A DNA stretch of 64,000 nucleotides from an uncultured Oscillospiraceae bacterium (GCA_949841355.1 CATKZP010000006.1:1-64000); one strand, 5' to 3'. Numbered from the stretch's first letter, positions 18,293 to 26,993 are shown. Program-made: numbers and translations. The notes: generated by a model not told the origin, from the sequence alone.

Positions 18293-18820
18293 TTACGGCC
18301 CGTTAGAGCCATAAAAGCGATGTGTCCCGTCCAGCTGGCGGGCGGCGAAAAAGTGCTTGGGCGGCAGCGTCAGCCCTTTGGGTGACTCACCGCTGTCCGC
18401 GATCCAGACGATGCGCTCTGCCCTGCCCCGCTCCAGCAGCTCGGCGGGGGCGGCGTCCAGAGAAGCCACGGTGAACGGGCGCAGATCGTCCCCGTAGGCG
18501 AAGCGAAGCAGACGGGGCGGTTCCCGGCTGGCGTTGAATTCCTGGGGCTTGCCCCCGGTGAGCTCCAGCATCACGTCGATGGCCTCCAGGCGGCGGGCGT
18601 CCGGCTGGGCATTGGACAGCCAGGCCAATTCCCTGTCCATCCGCACATCGGCCGTACCTGCACGCAGCTGACGCAGCATGGCGTCCATGCGGGTCCGGGT
18701 GATCTCGAAGCCGCCCTGCTGGAAACGCCCCTGTACCAACGCGTCAAGCTGCTGCCGTCGGACGCAGTTCAGCTTTTTCAGCACATCCAGGATGAATCTC
18801 TGCTGTATGGACAAAAACAT
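18293..18820 (-). CDS. DUF5697-type element protein
   Basis: About 175 residues. The ATG at 18820 (MFLSIQQRFILDVL) is preferred because GGAGGTGA lies 7 nt upstream; the GTG at 18829 overlaps that site. The N-terminal 60 residues look like a winged helix (QQRFILDVLKKLNCVRRQQLDALV...TRMDAMLRQLRAG). The family is common in Firmicutes integrative elements, next to repA. It is probably a DNA-binding regulator or replication accessory. Confidence 0.65.
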   Translation of the reverse strand: MFLSIQQRFILDVLKKLNCVRRQQLDALVQGRFQQGGFEITRTRMDAMLRQLRAGTADVRMDRELAWLSNAQPDARRLEAIDVMLELTGGKPQEFNASREPPRLLRFAYGDDLRPFTVASLDAAPAELLERGRAERIVWIADSGESPKGLTLPPKHFFAARQLDGTHRFYGSNGP

Positions 18821-18825
18821 GGCCG

Positions 18826-19935
18826 TCACCTCCCGTCTTCTGGGGCCCCCATGCGAACCCAGCGAAGCGGTTCACATGGGGAGAGGAGGAGCGGCGAAGT
18901 GAGTGAGCCTTCGGCGTCAGCCGGAGGTGAGGGATATGGAGCCTGCGACGACGAGCGCAGCCCGTTCAGATACGGGTCTACCATCAGGTCGCTCTCGCTC
19001 TCCGCAATGCAGTTGAAAATCGTGGCCATGGCATAGGCAGTGGAGTTCTTCACCGGCCTGTCCAGGTTGGCGTGGAGCTTGGCCTCGGCCACCTGCAAAA
19101 TCGTGTAGTCCAGCAGCTTCAGCCTGGCCCGCACCCGGCTTTGGGGCAGGGCGGCATTGCCCACCCGAAAGTTGTCCGCGTAGTAGAGCCGTTCGATGGC
19201 GTTCTCAAATACCCGGGCAGTTTCGCGGGAGAAACACTGGAGCTCACAGGCATCCAAAATGCCCATGAGCTCCGCTTCCCCGTCCGCCCGTCCGTCTCCG
19301 CGCGGGACGGATAGACTGACATCAATATGACTGGGGTAAGTATGACTAAGATCTTTATAACTTGGCCGCGCTTTCTGCGGTTCTGGAACCTCGGAATCTG
19401 CGTTTCTTGAGGCACAGCTTTTACGGTTCTTGCCACCCATATCCTGCGGTTCTTGGGAGGGCGTGGGAAAATCCGAACCGTCAAGAACCTCGGAATCGGC
19501 TGTTCTGGAAGCGTCATCATCCGGGCCTACAAAGGGGGCGCTGGTGTAGTCCGGGTCGTCCTGGGGCTCCACGGTAGCCAGGTAAATTTGGTTGGCGTCA
19601 CCCCGGCCGCACCGCTTCTCCCAAATCAAGTTCAACTCCTTCAGCGTGCGAAACGCCGCCGTCACCCGCTGTTCGCACACCCTCAGTTCCCGTGCCAGCT
19701 CCTTGCGGGGGAAAATGACGAATACCTCCCCGAAGTCGTTCACCCAGCCGTTCCTGCGGGAGAGCTGGAAGCGGTTGAGCAGGAAGGTGTAGGCCACCTT
19801 GGCATCCAGGCTCATGCCGGCGTAGCGTGGGTCTGAAAACAGCCAGCGGGGCATCTGCATATGGTAGATAGTCTGCACGTCCGTCTGCCGCATCAGCGGG
19901 AAGGACGGACGCTCTTTCATGGTCGCGGCCCTCAT
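18826..19935 (-). CDS. repA: Replication initiator, RepA_N family
   Basis: This 369-residue protein has an N-terminal RepA_N winged-helix region (MPRWLFSDPRYAGMSLDAKVAYTFLLNRFQLS... ELARELRVCEQRVTAAFRTLKEL) that binds the origin in plasmids and integrative elements. The start ATG at 19935 has GAAGGAGG. The middle is a low-complexity linker and the C-terminal region a second helical domain. The last 30 or so codons are overlapped by a copy of a repeat also found on the chromosome (18877-18951), so the C-terminus may be altered. A replicative stage of the first element is implied. Confidence 0.85.
   Translation of the reverse strand: MRAATMKERPSFPLMRQTDVQTIYHMQMPRWLFSDPRYAGMSLDAKVAYTFLLNRFQLSRRNGWVNDFGEVFVIFPRKELARELRVCEQRVTAAFRTLKELNLIWEKRCGRGDANQIYLATVEPQDDPDYTSAPFVGPDDDASRTADSEVLDGSDFPTPSQEPQDMGGKNRKSCASRNADSEVPEPQKARPSYKDLSHTYPSHIDVSLSVPRGDGRADGEAELMGILDACELQCFSRETARVFENAIERLYYADNFRVGNAALPQSRVRARLKLLDYTILQVAEAKLHANLDRPVKNSTAYAMATIFNCIAESESDLMVDPYLNGLRSSSQAPYPSPPADAEGSLTSPLLLSPCEPLRWVRMGAPEDGR
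18877..18951. repeat. Dispersed repeat copy inside the 3' end of repA
   Basis: The sequence around GTGAGTGAGCCTTCGGCG and GAGGGATATGGAGCCTGCG is clearly related, at roughly three bases in four by eye, to the tandem 113-bp repeats before recG at 49591-49816 (AATGAATGAGCCTTCGCG ... AAGATATGGAGCTTGCG). This suggests a mobile or REP-like family present both in the island and in the chromosome. Confidence 0.5.
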
Positions 19936-19969
19936 GGGGATTCCTCCTTCAATTTTAAGCGGGTGCCCA

Positions 19970-19999
19970 TTGACACCATATATGACACCGTGCTATAAT
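19970..19999 (+). promoter_or_regulatory. hicAB promoter with possible operator repeats
   Basis: A consensus -35 TTGACA (19970-19975) and -10 TATAAT (19994-19999) lie 18 bp apart, ahead of hicA. TGACACC occurs twice (19971-19977 and 19983-19989), a 12-bp period, and could be the operator for the HicB antitoxin. Confidence 0.75.
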
Positions 20000-20036
20000 T
20001 TGCCGTAGAAAGACATATCATGTGGGGTGATACTGT

Positions 20037-20283
20037 TTTGAGCCAGTGGGATAAACTCGTTGCCGAGATATTAAAACAAAGCCCAAACCTGCGTTTTGAA
20101 GATTTGTGTAAAGCGTTGGTTAAAATAGGCTATACGGCGGAGCAGCCACGGGGAGGCAGCAGCCATTACACATTCCGCAAGGATGGCTGTATGCCCATCA
20201 CGCTGCCAAAGCACACACCCATGAAAAAAGCGTATATCAATTTGGTGGCTGACGCCGTCCGCGCGTATCTCCAGGAGGTGTGA
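20037..20283 (+). CDS. hicA: HicA-type mRNA interferase toxin
   Basis: About 81 residues from TTG at 20037 (LSQWDKLVAEIL), with GGGGTGA 8 nt upstream; an ATG at 20020 in the same frame lacks a site. The double-stranded-RNA-binding-like fold of HicA is shown by GYTAEQPRGGSSHYTFRK with the catalytic His in SSHYTF and by ITLPKHTPMKKAYI. The toxin cleaves mRNA when not held by HicB. The gene is on the opposite strand to the element backbone and is followed one base later by hicB. Confidence 0.88.
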
Positions 20284-20284
20284 G

Positions 20285-20635
20285 ATGAACAAGGATTTGG
20301 ACTACTATATGTCGCTGCCCTACCGGGTGGAGGTGATCCCGGATGAGGAAGAAGGCGGGTTTGCCTTGCATTGCCCGGATCTGAATGGTTGCATAACCTG
20401 TGCCGAAACGCTGGAGGATGGGTTCAAAATGCTGGAGGACGCCAAGCGGTGCTGGTTCACCGCTTGTATCGAGGATGGCATCCCCATTCCAGAACCCACA
20501 CGTCTGGAGGATTACAGCGGCCAATTCAAGCTGCGGCTCCCCAAATCCCTCCACAGGCTGCTGGCCCAAAAGTCCAGCGAGGAGGGCGTGTCCATGAACC
20601 AGTACTGCGTCTACCTTCTCAGCAAAGGGATCTAA
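20285..20635 (+). CDS. hicB: HicB-type antitoxin with C-terminal DNA-binding domain
   Basis: This 116-residue protein has an N-terminal HicB fold (YRVEVIPDEEEGGFALHCPDLNGCITCAETLEDGFKML) that covers the toxin and a C-terminal ribbon-helix-helix-like end (FKLRLPKSLHRLLAQKSSEEGVSMNQYCVYLL) that should bind the operon promoter. It starts just after the hicA stop with AGGAGGTG. The pair probably stabilises the island. Confidence 0.9.
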   Translation: MNKDLDYYMSLPYRVEVIPDEEEGGFALHCPDLNGCITCAETLEDGFKMLEDAKRCWFTACIEDGIPIPEPTRLEDYSGQFKLRLPKSLHRLLAQKSSEEGVSMNQYCVYLLSKGI

Positions 20636-20662
20636 TCATTACGTTTCAAACTCCCGCCGGAA

Positions 20663-22789
20663 TCATCTCTCCGGCGGGAGTTCTTCATCCTCATCGTTTC
20701 CACCCACCACGCCGTCGGCCCCTAGCTCCACCATGCCCAGGCCCTGGCCGGTGAGCTGGTATTCCAGGCCCTGAGCCGGGTTTGGCTCATCGTCAGAATC
20801 CGGTTGCTTTGGCGCCGCGGGCGGTTCCTGCCCGGGTACATCCGGCGGAGCCGTCTTTTTTGCCGCTTGTGCCTTTTTCTGTGCCTCCTTCAGCCTCCAC
20901 TCCGGCGTGTAGTCCGCCACCCGGCAGGATTTCAGTTCTTCATACCCCGGCAGCTCCTCCGGCGTCAGCTTGTAGAGCAGCGCGGGCTTCCTGCCCTGGA
21001 ACAGGGCGATGCACTGGCGGCGGTCCAGGCGCAGGATCTCATCCGGCTGCATCAGCTCCCGTTGGCTGCTGCTGCGGGTCTGGGAGTAGGGCCGGGTATT
21101 GCCGTAGACGAAGCCATAGAGCGGCGGCTGGGGCTTGGACTGGCTGGTGAGGGCGATGGTCACCTTGCCGCACTTCTTGGAGATGTAGTCCGCCGAGGTC
21201 CAGTCATTGCAGCCCATGTAGAGGGTTTGATCAAAGGTGGCCAGCTGGTTCTCCCATTCCTTACCCGGATATTTTTCCTGCCACTGGGACAGAGACTGCA
21301 CCACCACCTGGCAGCTCATATTGAAGCCCCGGATGCTGTTGAGGGCATCGGCGATGCCGTCCATGTAGCCGATGTTGCAGTATTCGTCCAGGCAGAAGTT
21401 CACCAGCACCGGCAGGCGGCCGCCCTTGCCCTCCAGCCGGGCATAGTCGGACAGCCGGGGCAGGGCCAGGGAGAAGAACAGCGAGCTGAGGAAACGGTAG
21501 GCGCTGTCCTGGGCAGAGATGATGACAAAGTAGGCGCAGGGCTGCTGTCCTGGCAGCAGCAGGTCCACATCGTGGTTCCGAGTAATGGCATCCACCAGCT
21601 TGTTCTGGAAGATGGCCAGCCGGTTGCCCAGGCCGATGGCGATGCTGCCCCACAAGTTCTCCTTAGCCTTGAGGAACAGGCCGTGGTGGCCCTTGGCCGG
21701 GTGATCGGGGGGAAGCTGGGCCAGAGTGCGGTTGATGTCCTGGATGCTCTGATGGGCCAGCAGTTGGTACACATCGCCTAACCCCCGCTGTTCGATGGGC
21801 AGCAGCTCGCCCTTGCCGTCCTTCAGGTTCACCACGTAGTGGATCAGCGCCATGAGCAGGTTCAGCTCCGCGCGGCTCCAGAAGTCGTCCGCCTCGTGGG
21901 CCCCAGAGGTGTTCTGGATGATGGTGTTGGCTACGGTCTGGGCCAACTGGGGTTCCTTGTCCAGCCCATACAGGCAGTTCCAGCCGTCCGAGTGGGCCAT
22001 GTCCAGGAAGTTCACCGCCTTGACATAGTGGCCGTGCTCTTTAAAGTAGGGGGACAGCTTTTCAAAAAGCTCCCCCTTCGGATCTGTTATGTAAACTGAT
22101 TCCCCCCGCTGGGCACAGCCCATCAAAAACGGGATGATGAAGCCCCGGGATTTGCCGCTGCCCGGTGCGCCGATGCACAGCAGGTTGTTGTTGTCCCCCG
22201 GCACCATGCGGTGGGCGGCGTACAGTGCGTACTTGTCCGGGTCGTCCGGGTGTCTCTTGTATTTGCCCAGCATCATGCCCTTCACCTCGGACACGCTGCC
22301 CACCTCCAGAAAATCGGACATCTCCTTTTTCGTGAGGAAGCCGGAGGAGCCATGGGTGCCGTCGGGCAGGATGTCAAAGCCCCGGCTGTCCCGGGTGGCC
22401 TTGCAGCCGGAGAACCACTTGTTCTCCACCAGCATAGTGTCCCAATGCTCGACATAGAAATGGGCGTGTTTCATCTGCGGGCATTTGCCATTGTCATTGG
22501 CAAATGTCCAATCGCGCATAGCCGGATCGGTGAAGCCCCGGCGCTTCAAATCTGCCACAATCTGACGGTGATGGCGGGCCTCCTGCTCCGCTGTCTCCCG
22601 GTCAATGCGTTCCTGCTCACACCGGCAGGGACAGGGGAGCAGACGTCCCTCCAAAGGCGGCTTGTCCATGCGAAACTGCTTGGGAGTGCGGCACTTCCCG
22701 CAGTACAAAAGTCCATCTGCTCCGGTGTAGTCTCCTGGCTCCAACTTGGTCACGGTCATTCGCTTCACAATGCTGTCAAAATCATTCAT
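20663..22789 (-). CDS. DnaC N-terminus fused to VirD4/TraG coupling protein C-terminus
   Basis: A 708-residue chimera. Residues 1 to about 125 match the start of element-encoded DnaC-like helicase loaders (YTGADGLLYCGKCRTPKQFR, CPCRCEQER, RDWTFANDNGKCPQMKHA) up to HWDTMLVENK. The sequence then jumps to a VirD4/CD1115-type type IV coupling protein (FDILPDGTHGSSGFLTKKEM), with Walker A IGAPGSGKS, TDPKGELFEKLSPYF and Walker B-like LVNFCLDEYCNIG. The DnaC ATPase and the VirD4 membrane anchors are both missing, so neither parent function is likely intact. It is coupled by four bases to the upstream repA, as dnaC normally is. Confidence 0.88.
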   Translation of the reverse strand: MNDFDSIVKRMTVTKLEPGDYTGADGLLYCGKCRTPKQFRMDKPPLEGRLLPCPCRCEQERIDRETAEQEARHHRQIVADLKRRGFTDPAMRDWTFANDNGKCPQMKHAHFYVEHWDTMLVENKWFSGCKATRDSRGFDILPDGTHGSSGFLTKKEMSDFLEVGSVSEVKGMMLGKYKRHPDDPDKYALYAAHRMVPGDNNNLLCIGAPGSGKSRGFIIPFLMGCAQRGESVYITDPKGELFEKLSPYFKEHGHYVKAVNFLDMAHSDGWNCLYGLDKEPQLAQTVANTIIQNTSGAHEADDFWSRAELNLLMALIHYVVNLKDGKGELLPIEQRGLGDVYQLLAHQSIQDINRTLAQLPPDHPAKGHHGLFLKAKENLWGSIAIGLGNRLAIFQNKLVDAITRNHDVDLLLPGQQPCAYFVIISAQDSAYRFLSSLFFSLALPRLSDYARLEGKGGRLPVLVNFCLDEYCNIGYMDGIADALNSIRGFNMSCQVVVQSLSQWQEKYPGKEWENQLATFDQTLYMGCNDWTSADYISKKCGKVTIALTSQSKPQPPLYGFVYGNTRPYSQTRSSSQRELMQPDEILRLDRRQCIALFQGRKPALLYKLTPEELPGYEELKSCRVADYTPEWRLKEAQKKAQAAKKTAPPDVPGQEPPAAPKQPDSDDEPNPAQGLEYQLTGQGLGMVELGADGVVGGNDEDEELPPER

Positions 22790-23499
22790 AGGCTATCGCC
22801 CTCCTCGTAAATGTAATCTGGTATGCTCTTGCCCTTGCGCCTGTCCTCCGCTGCCCAGTGGCGAATGGTGGCGGCATGGTTCTGGTAGGTCTTGCCAGTG
22901 GAGGCCATATACTCGGACAGCTTCTCCACATAATGCTGCCAGAGGTCGGGCAACTCCGCTTGCAGTTCGGCTATCTCCGTATCCGAAAGGAAAACATTCT
23001 GATAGCGGCCTCGCACATGGGCTCTATCACTCACTCTACTCAAGTTATTCTTCAAGTTACTACTACCTATTTTATTAGGGGCCAGTTTTCTGGCTATCTG
23101 ACGGCCAACTTTTGGGCTGTCAGCAGACCAATTTTCTGGCCGTTTGACAGCCAGTTTTTTGTCCATCAGACGGTCAATATCCTGGCTGTCTGGCTGCTTC
23201 ACATAGATACGATTTGGCATCCCATTCCCACAGCGCCGACGCTCAATCAGCCCAGCCGTTTCCAATTCGGTCAATGCGTTCTTGACGGTTGAGGGACCTT
23301 TGTCCACCAGATCGGCAATTTTGTTGAGCGGAAAGACGATGTAGATATTCCCGTCCTCGTCCGTCCAGCCATTGGCACGGGAGAGGTTGGCTCTGTCCAA
23401 AAGAACGGCATATAGAACTTTGGCGGTCTGTGTCAAATCTACATCCAGGAGGAATCGGGGATAGGGCAGATATGAGAGCAGCTTGCTATCTTTTCTCAT
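22786..23499 (-). CDS. repA: RepA-type replication initiator of the second element
   Basis: This 237-residue protein has an N-terminal winged helix (YLPYPRFLLDVDLTQTAKVLYAVLLDRANLS... STVKNALTELETAGLIERRR), a variable linker and a short C-terminal domain (HYVEKLSEYMASTGKTYQNHAATIRHWAAED) typical of plasmid/ICE RepA proteins. It overlaps the next gene by four bases. The ATG at 23499 has only a distant AGGAGGTG (about 19 nt away). It differs clearly from the RepA_N protein at 18826-19935, indicating that two replication modules are present. Confidence 0.82.
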   Translation of the reverse strand: MRKDSKLLSYLPYPRFLLDVDLTQTAKVLYAVLLDRANLSRANGWTDEDGNIYIVFPLNKIADLVDKGPSTVKNALTELETAGLIERRRCGNGMPNRIYVKQPDSQDIDRLMDKKLAVKRPENWSADSPKVGRQIARKLAPNKIGSSNLKNNLSRVSDRAHVRGRYQNVFLSDTEIAELQAELPDLWQHYVEKLSEYMASTGKTYQNHAATIRHWAAEDRRKGKSIPDYIYEEGDSL

Positions 23500-23628
23500 A
23501 TAGTTTGCGATAGGGCTTCACCTCCTGGCCTTGTTGCACCGTTGCGGGCTGTCTGAGGGCCTTCCGGAGTGCTGGATGGGAAAAGTATCAGCCCCCCTAT
23601 TGACCAGCACCCGGAAACCCTTGATAAA

Positions 23629-24003
23629 TCAGGGCTTTTTAAGCCCTAAAGCGTGACAGTTCTGCCTTTGTTTCCGCTTACGCTCGGTGGCCTTGGTCCG
23701 CTTCATGCGTGTGGCACAGTTCGGGCAGTATTTCGCCCGGTTGGATTTTGGCGCAAAGTAGCTGCCGCAGATGGCGCAGGGCTTCATGCGGTCACGGTAG
23801 AGCAGGGCGGCGCACAGGCCAGTGTCCAGCGGCAGGACGGCGGCACGAAACCAGCGACAGACAAGCGAGTATGTGATACACTGAACACAAACACATTCCT
23901 CACCATTGTCCAGGAGCAGACAGTTCCCGCAATCGTAATTGCAGCAACTATGTACCAGCCTTCGGGCCGCCCGGTACTGCTGATAGTTCATGTGGGGGAT
24001 CAC
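23629..24003 (-). CDS. Cysteine-rich VLP-type element protein
   Basis: About 124 residues. CCNYDCGNCLLLDNGEECVCVQC near the N-terminus and CAICGSYFAPKSNRAKYCPNC near the C-terminus form two clear zinc-type clusters, with a basic tail. The family travels with MobL relaxase modules in Firmicutes. The GTG at 24003 overlaps the upstream stop; an ATG at 23991 is the alternative start. DNA binding is probable. Confidence 0.7.
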   Translation of the reverse strand: MIPHMNYQQYRAARRLVHSCCNYDCGNCLLLDNGEECVCVQCITYSLVCRWFRAAVLPLDTGLCAALLYRDRMKPCAICGSYFAPKSNRAKYCPNCATRMKRTKATERKRKQRQNCHALGLKKP

Positions 24004-24341
24004 GGCTCGTCCTCCATGATGGGCAGCTTGACATAGATGTGATAGGGGGTATGGAGAGCAATCAGCTTCTTTTCCACCAGCCCAACATCCTCCAATTCCC
24101 GCAGGGCTTGGGCCACGGTGCTGGGAGTGCGGTCGATGATCTCCGCAACGGTCTTGTTGTAAAGCGCCAGATAGCGCCGCCCACGCTTATCCGTCTGGGC
24201 GTGTTCAGAATCAAGCGTCATGTTCAGCATGATGGCGTAGACCTCTTTCACGGTCAGCCGGACATTCAGCCCCAGCAGGAACCGGGGATAAACCAGGTAT
24301 GGCGGCAGGGCGGGAGTGCCGGTGATGTAATCAGTTTTCAT
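24000..24341 (-). CDS. RepA-like winged-helix protein
   Basis: About 113 residues, starting at ATG 24341 (MKTDYITGTPALPPY), with GGAGA 8 nt upstream, inside the end of parB. It has the same layout as the N-terminus of RepA: YLVYPRFLLGLNVRLTVKEVYAIMLN, then a winged helix (IIDRTPSTVAQALRELEDVGLVEKK). It lacks the C-terminal domain. It is probably a regulator or partial initiator of the second element. Confidence 0.7.
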   Translation of the reverse strand: MKTDYITGTPALPPYLVYPRFLLGLNVRLTVKEVYAIMLNMTLDSEHAQTDKRGRRYLALYNKTVAEIIDRTPSTVAQALRELEDVGLVEKKLIALHTPYHIYVKLPIMEDEP

Positions 24342-25185
24342 GTTCATTCTCCATTTCGTGTCGGATTTCATGTACCTTCTCGAAAAATTCTTTGATTGCG
24401 GTCGTAACAGAATACGCACTATTGCCCAATGCGTCAAATTGGGAAATTGACATTCCGGCGAAAATGCCTGCCCGGTGATGAAGGGATTTGATACCGGAAA
24501 CATAGCGGGAGCAGAGAGACGTAAACTCTCTCAAAGCCGCTTCGCTGTCCATCATCCCCTGCTTCTTCGGCGTGGGTGGGGCTATGGTTAGAACGGCAGC
24601 GGCCTCCGCCTGCTGGTCAGGGGGCAGTCTGGATATTTTCAGCGCGTCCCCTTTGGTGATTTTATCGCCAGCATTCCGGATGGTTTTCTTGGCCTCCGGG
24701 GTCAGATTGGCGGCGGTCTGGACAAGCCGCTCAACGGTGCGTTTGCTGATTCCCAGCTTATCGGCAGTATCCTCCGAAAAGGGCTTTGCCGCTAAAACCG
24801 TCAATTTGTCGTTTTTAGCTGTCTGACCGTTTCGCTGGCCTTGGCGCGTCTCCGGGTGGATGGCTTCATAGAGTTCCTTCCGACGCAGAAGCAGATCGCC
24901 CAATTCGCGGTGGGATAGGCCAGCCCGAACAAAGTTCTCGTCAATCTCGGCCAACTCCGCTTGCAGTCCGTCTGCATCGCTGATGGTACACTCGATCTCC
25001 GTCCAGCCCAGCAGCTTCACCGCCTCCAACCGATGCAGGCCAGCAATAAGCGTGTTGTCCTGGGTGACGGTGATGAGATTCATCAGGCCCACGGCGGCGA
25101 TACTCCGGGCCAGTTCCTCCACGTTTCTCTGTTGGGTATCCCGCCGTCCGGGATTGATTTTGATATTGCTGATTTTGACTTTCAT
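24331..25185 (-). CDS. parB: ParB/Spo0J-family partition protein
   Basis: About 284 residues from ATG 25185 (MKVKISNIKINPGRRD), with GAGGG 9 nt upstream. The ParB N-domain includes GLMNLITVTQDNTLIAGLHRLEAVKLLGW and an HTH follows (DTADKLGISKRTVERLVQTA). No ParA is present nearby, so it may act as a regulator or as an orphan partition factor. It overlaps the HTH gene upstream only if the TTG at 25200 is used. Confidence 0.85.
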   Translation of the reverse strand: MKVKISNIKINPGRRDTQQRNVEELARSIAAVGLMNLITVTQDNTLIAGLHRLEAVKLLGWTEIECTISDADGLQAELAEIDENFVRAGLSHRELGDLLLRRKELYEAIHPETRQGQRNGQTAKNDKLTVLAAKPFSEDTADKLGISKRTVERLVQTAANLTPEAKKTIRNAGDKITKGDALKISRLPPDQQAEAAAVLTIAPPTPKKQGMMDSEAALREFTSLCSRYVSGIKSLHHRAGIFAGMSISQFDALGNSAYSVTTAIKEFFEKVHEIRHEMENEHEN

Positions 25186-25196
25186 TGTGGTTTCCC

Positions 25197-25517
25197 TCAA
25201 TGCGAAAACGCAGCGATAATCCGGTTGAGCATTTCCAGATCGGGGCTGTCAAGATGCTCCCCCAGCCTGCGGAGGAAAGAGATTTCCGCAGAGTTCAGCG
25301 AACGGCGGTCAAGATGAAACCACTCCGCCACTCGAACACCGCCATGACCGCCCTGGACGGTTTCAATCGGATAGGAGCAGGTCAGCACCACAATGTCACG
25401 GCGAATTGTCCCGGTGCTGACGTTAAACTCATGCGCCAAGTTGCCATAAGTATCATGCCGCCGGAGGCACAAAGCCTCCAAAATCTTCTGGCGGCGTTCC
25501 CACGGGTTCAGGTCCAT
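25197..25517 (-). CDS. DeoR-like helix-turn-helix regulator
   Basis: This 106-residue protein has an N-terminal HTH (RRQKILEALCLRRHDTYGNLAHEFNVSTGTIRRDIVVL) like the DeoR DNA-binding domain and lacks the sugar-sensing domain. The C-terminus (SLNSAEISFLRRLGEHLDSPDLEML) is helical. It has a GGGAG site and lies between the relaxase gene and parB, so local control of transfer genes is likely. Confidence 0.75.
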   Translation of the reverse strand: MDLNPWERRQKILEALCLRRHDTYGNLAHEFNVSTGTIRRDIVVLTCSYPIETVQGGHGGVRVAEWFHLDRRSLNSAEISFLRRLGEHLDSPDLEMLNRIIAAFSH

Positions 25518-25550
25518 TTTCCAAAAACTCCCTTCGGTAAAATTGATGAT

Positions 25551-26993
25551 TTATCGTTCTTGCTCTTTCTGCTGGTGCTGTCCCTCACGAGCCAAACGGT
25601 CAGCAGCCTTGCGGAGATTTTCAACAGCCTTGATTTCATCCCGCATGGCCCGCATTTTTGTGTAGTCCACATCCTTCTGCGCAGTCAGCTTCGTGGCCTC
25701 GGCCCTCCACGCTTTAGGCATGATCGCCTCACCTGATTCTTTCAGCGATTTCAGAAAATGGGCGGCAGCGTCAAAGTCTGCTAACTCTGCCCTATGCTCC
25801 TGCTGGTATTTCTCCCGCTTGCTTGGTTTCACCTTGTCCATCTTCTGGCGGATGGACTTGTACTTCTCGTACTGCGCCCACATTTCCAGCCGTTCATCCA
25901 GGACAGCGAGGCGGCGCTCGGCCTTGACAATCTGCCCACGGAGATCGTAATAATCCTTGTTCATGGCAGAGACTTTTTCATAAAGTTCCTGCATGGAATT
26001 GATTCCGTTGCCCTGCAAAAATGCCAGCAGTTTCGCGTTCTCCTGGAGAGCCTTAATCTTGCCAGAACGGGAACGGGCTTTGTTGCTGTTGACCTTGGCC
26101 TGGGCTTCATAAAGACGAGCCACAAGACTACCACCATCTTGGGTCTGGTCCTCCTCAGCCTGTTCCTTCGTCCAGTTGTAAATCCGGGTGATACGTGCCT
26201 TGATTTCCTTCAGCAGTTTGTTGTCAGCGGCAATCTGGCGGTTAATGTCTCCCTTCTCCGTAGCAATGTCCCGCCGTTCCATCTGACTGGCGGCAACGCC
26301 CATGTGGATGGAAGGGATTTTCTCAATGCCCTGCCGCTTGTAACTGCGGTGGTCAATGCGCTCCGGCCTGCCAGCAGCTTCTAAAGCCCGGTTCGCATAA
26401 GTAGCCCACGCCGCCCGCCACTTCTCGGCGTTCTCCCGATTGTTCCAATCGGTGGTGTCCTCCCGATGATTCTTCCATCCGCCTTTACCGTCCGGGATAC
26501 GGTTGCCCTGGCTGTCCAGGTCATAAACTTTCCGGCACTTCGGCCCCCATCGTCCGTCCGGTTTCAGCGGGCGAATGGTCAGCATGATATGAGCGTGGGG
26601 ATTGCCGTCTCCCTTGTCATGGAGCGCAAAGTCGGCGCACATTCCCTCTGCTACAAAATTGTCTTTGACGAAAGCCCGGACAAGTGCCAGCTGCTCCGCT
26701 CTGGACAGTTCCACGGGCAGGGCAACTTCGATTTCACGGGCAAGCTGGGCGTCGCTGGATTTCTCGATTTCCTCTACGGAATTCCAAAGCGTGGAACGGT
26801 CTTGAAACTCTGGCGGGGCATGGACGGGCAGCATAATTTCTTTGTGAATAACACCGGGCTTGTGCGTGAAGTCATGGGTTCGTCCGTCCCACTCGTTTGT
26901 CAGCCGTTCGCCGCTCCGGTAGGCGGCAGCAGCGACAGCCGAACGGCCTATGCTCCGCTTGATGATTTGAATGGGACAGTGAAAAATAGCTAT
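25551..26993 (-). CDS. mobL: MobA/MobL-family relaxase
   Basis: The conserved N-terminus reads IAIFHCPIQIIKRSIGRSAVAAAAYRSGE, followed by the histidine motif HDKGDGNPHAHIMLT and a long coiled C-terminus, as in MobA/MobL relaxases that nick oriT and lead DNA transfer. An AAAGGAGG site lies 8 nt before an ATA codon at 26993, where other members start with ATG. Upstream ATGs in frame lack sites and belong to unrelated sequence. Initiation at ATA, or loss of the start, is inferred. The helical region past residue 250 is intact. Confidence 0.87.
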   Translation of the reverse strand: MAIFHCPIQIIKRSIGRSAVAAAAYRSGERLTNEWDGRTHDFTHKPGVIHKEIMLPVHAPPEFQDRSTLWNSVEEIEKSSDAQLAREIEVALPVELSRAEQLALVRAFVKDNFVAEGMCADFALHDKGDGNPHAHIMLTIRPLKPDGRWGPKCRKVYDLDSQGNRIPDGKGGWKNHREDTTDWNNRENAEKWRAAWATYANRALEAAGRPERIDHRSYKRQGIEKIPSIHMGVAASQMERRDIATEKGDINRQIAADNKLLKEIKARITRIYNWTKEQAEEDQTQDGGSLVARLYEAQAKVNSNKARSRSGKIKALQENAKLLAFLQGNGINSMQELYEKVSAMNKDYYDLRGQIVKAERRLAVLDERLEMWAQYEKYKSIRQKMDKVKPSKREKYQQEHRAELADFDAAAHFLKSLKESGEAIMPKAWRAEATKLTAQKDVDYTKMRAMRDEIKAVENLRKAADRLAREGQHQQKEQER

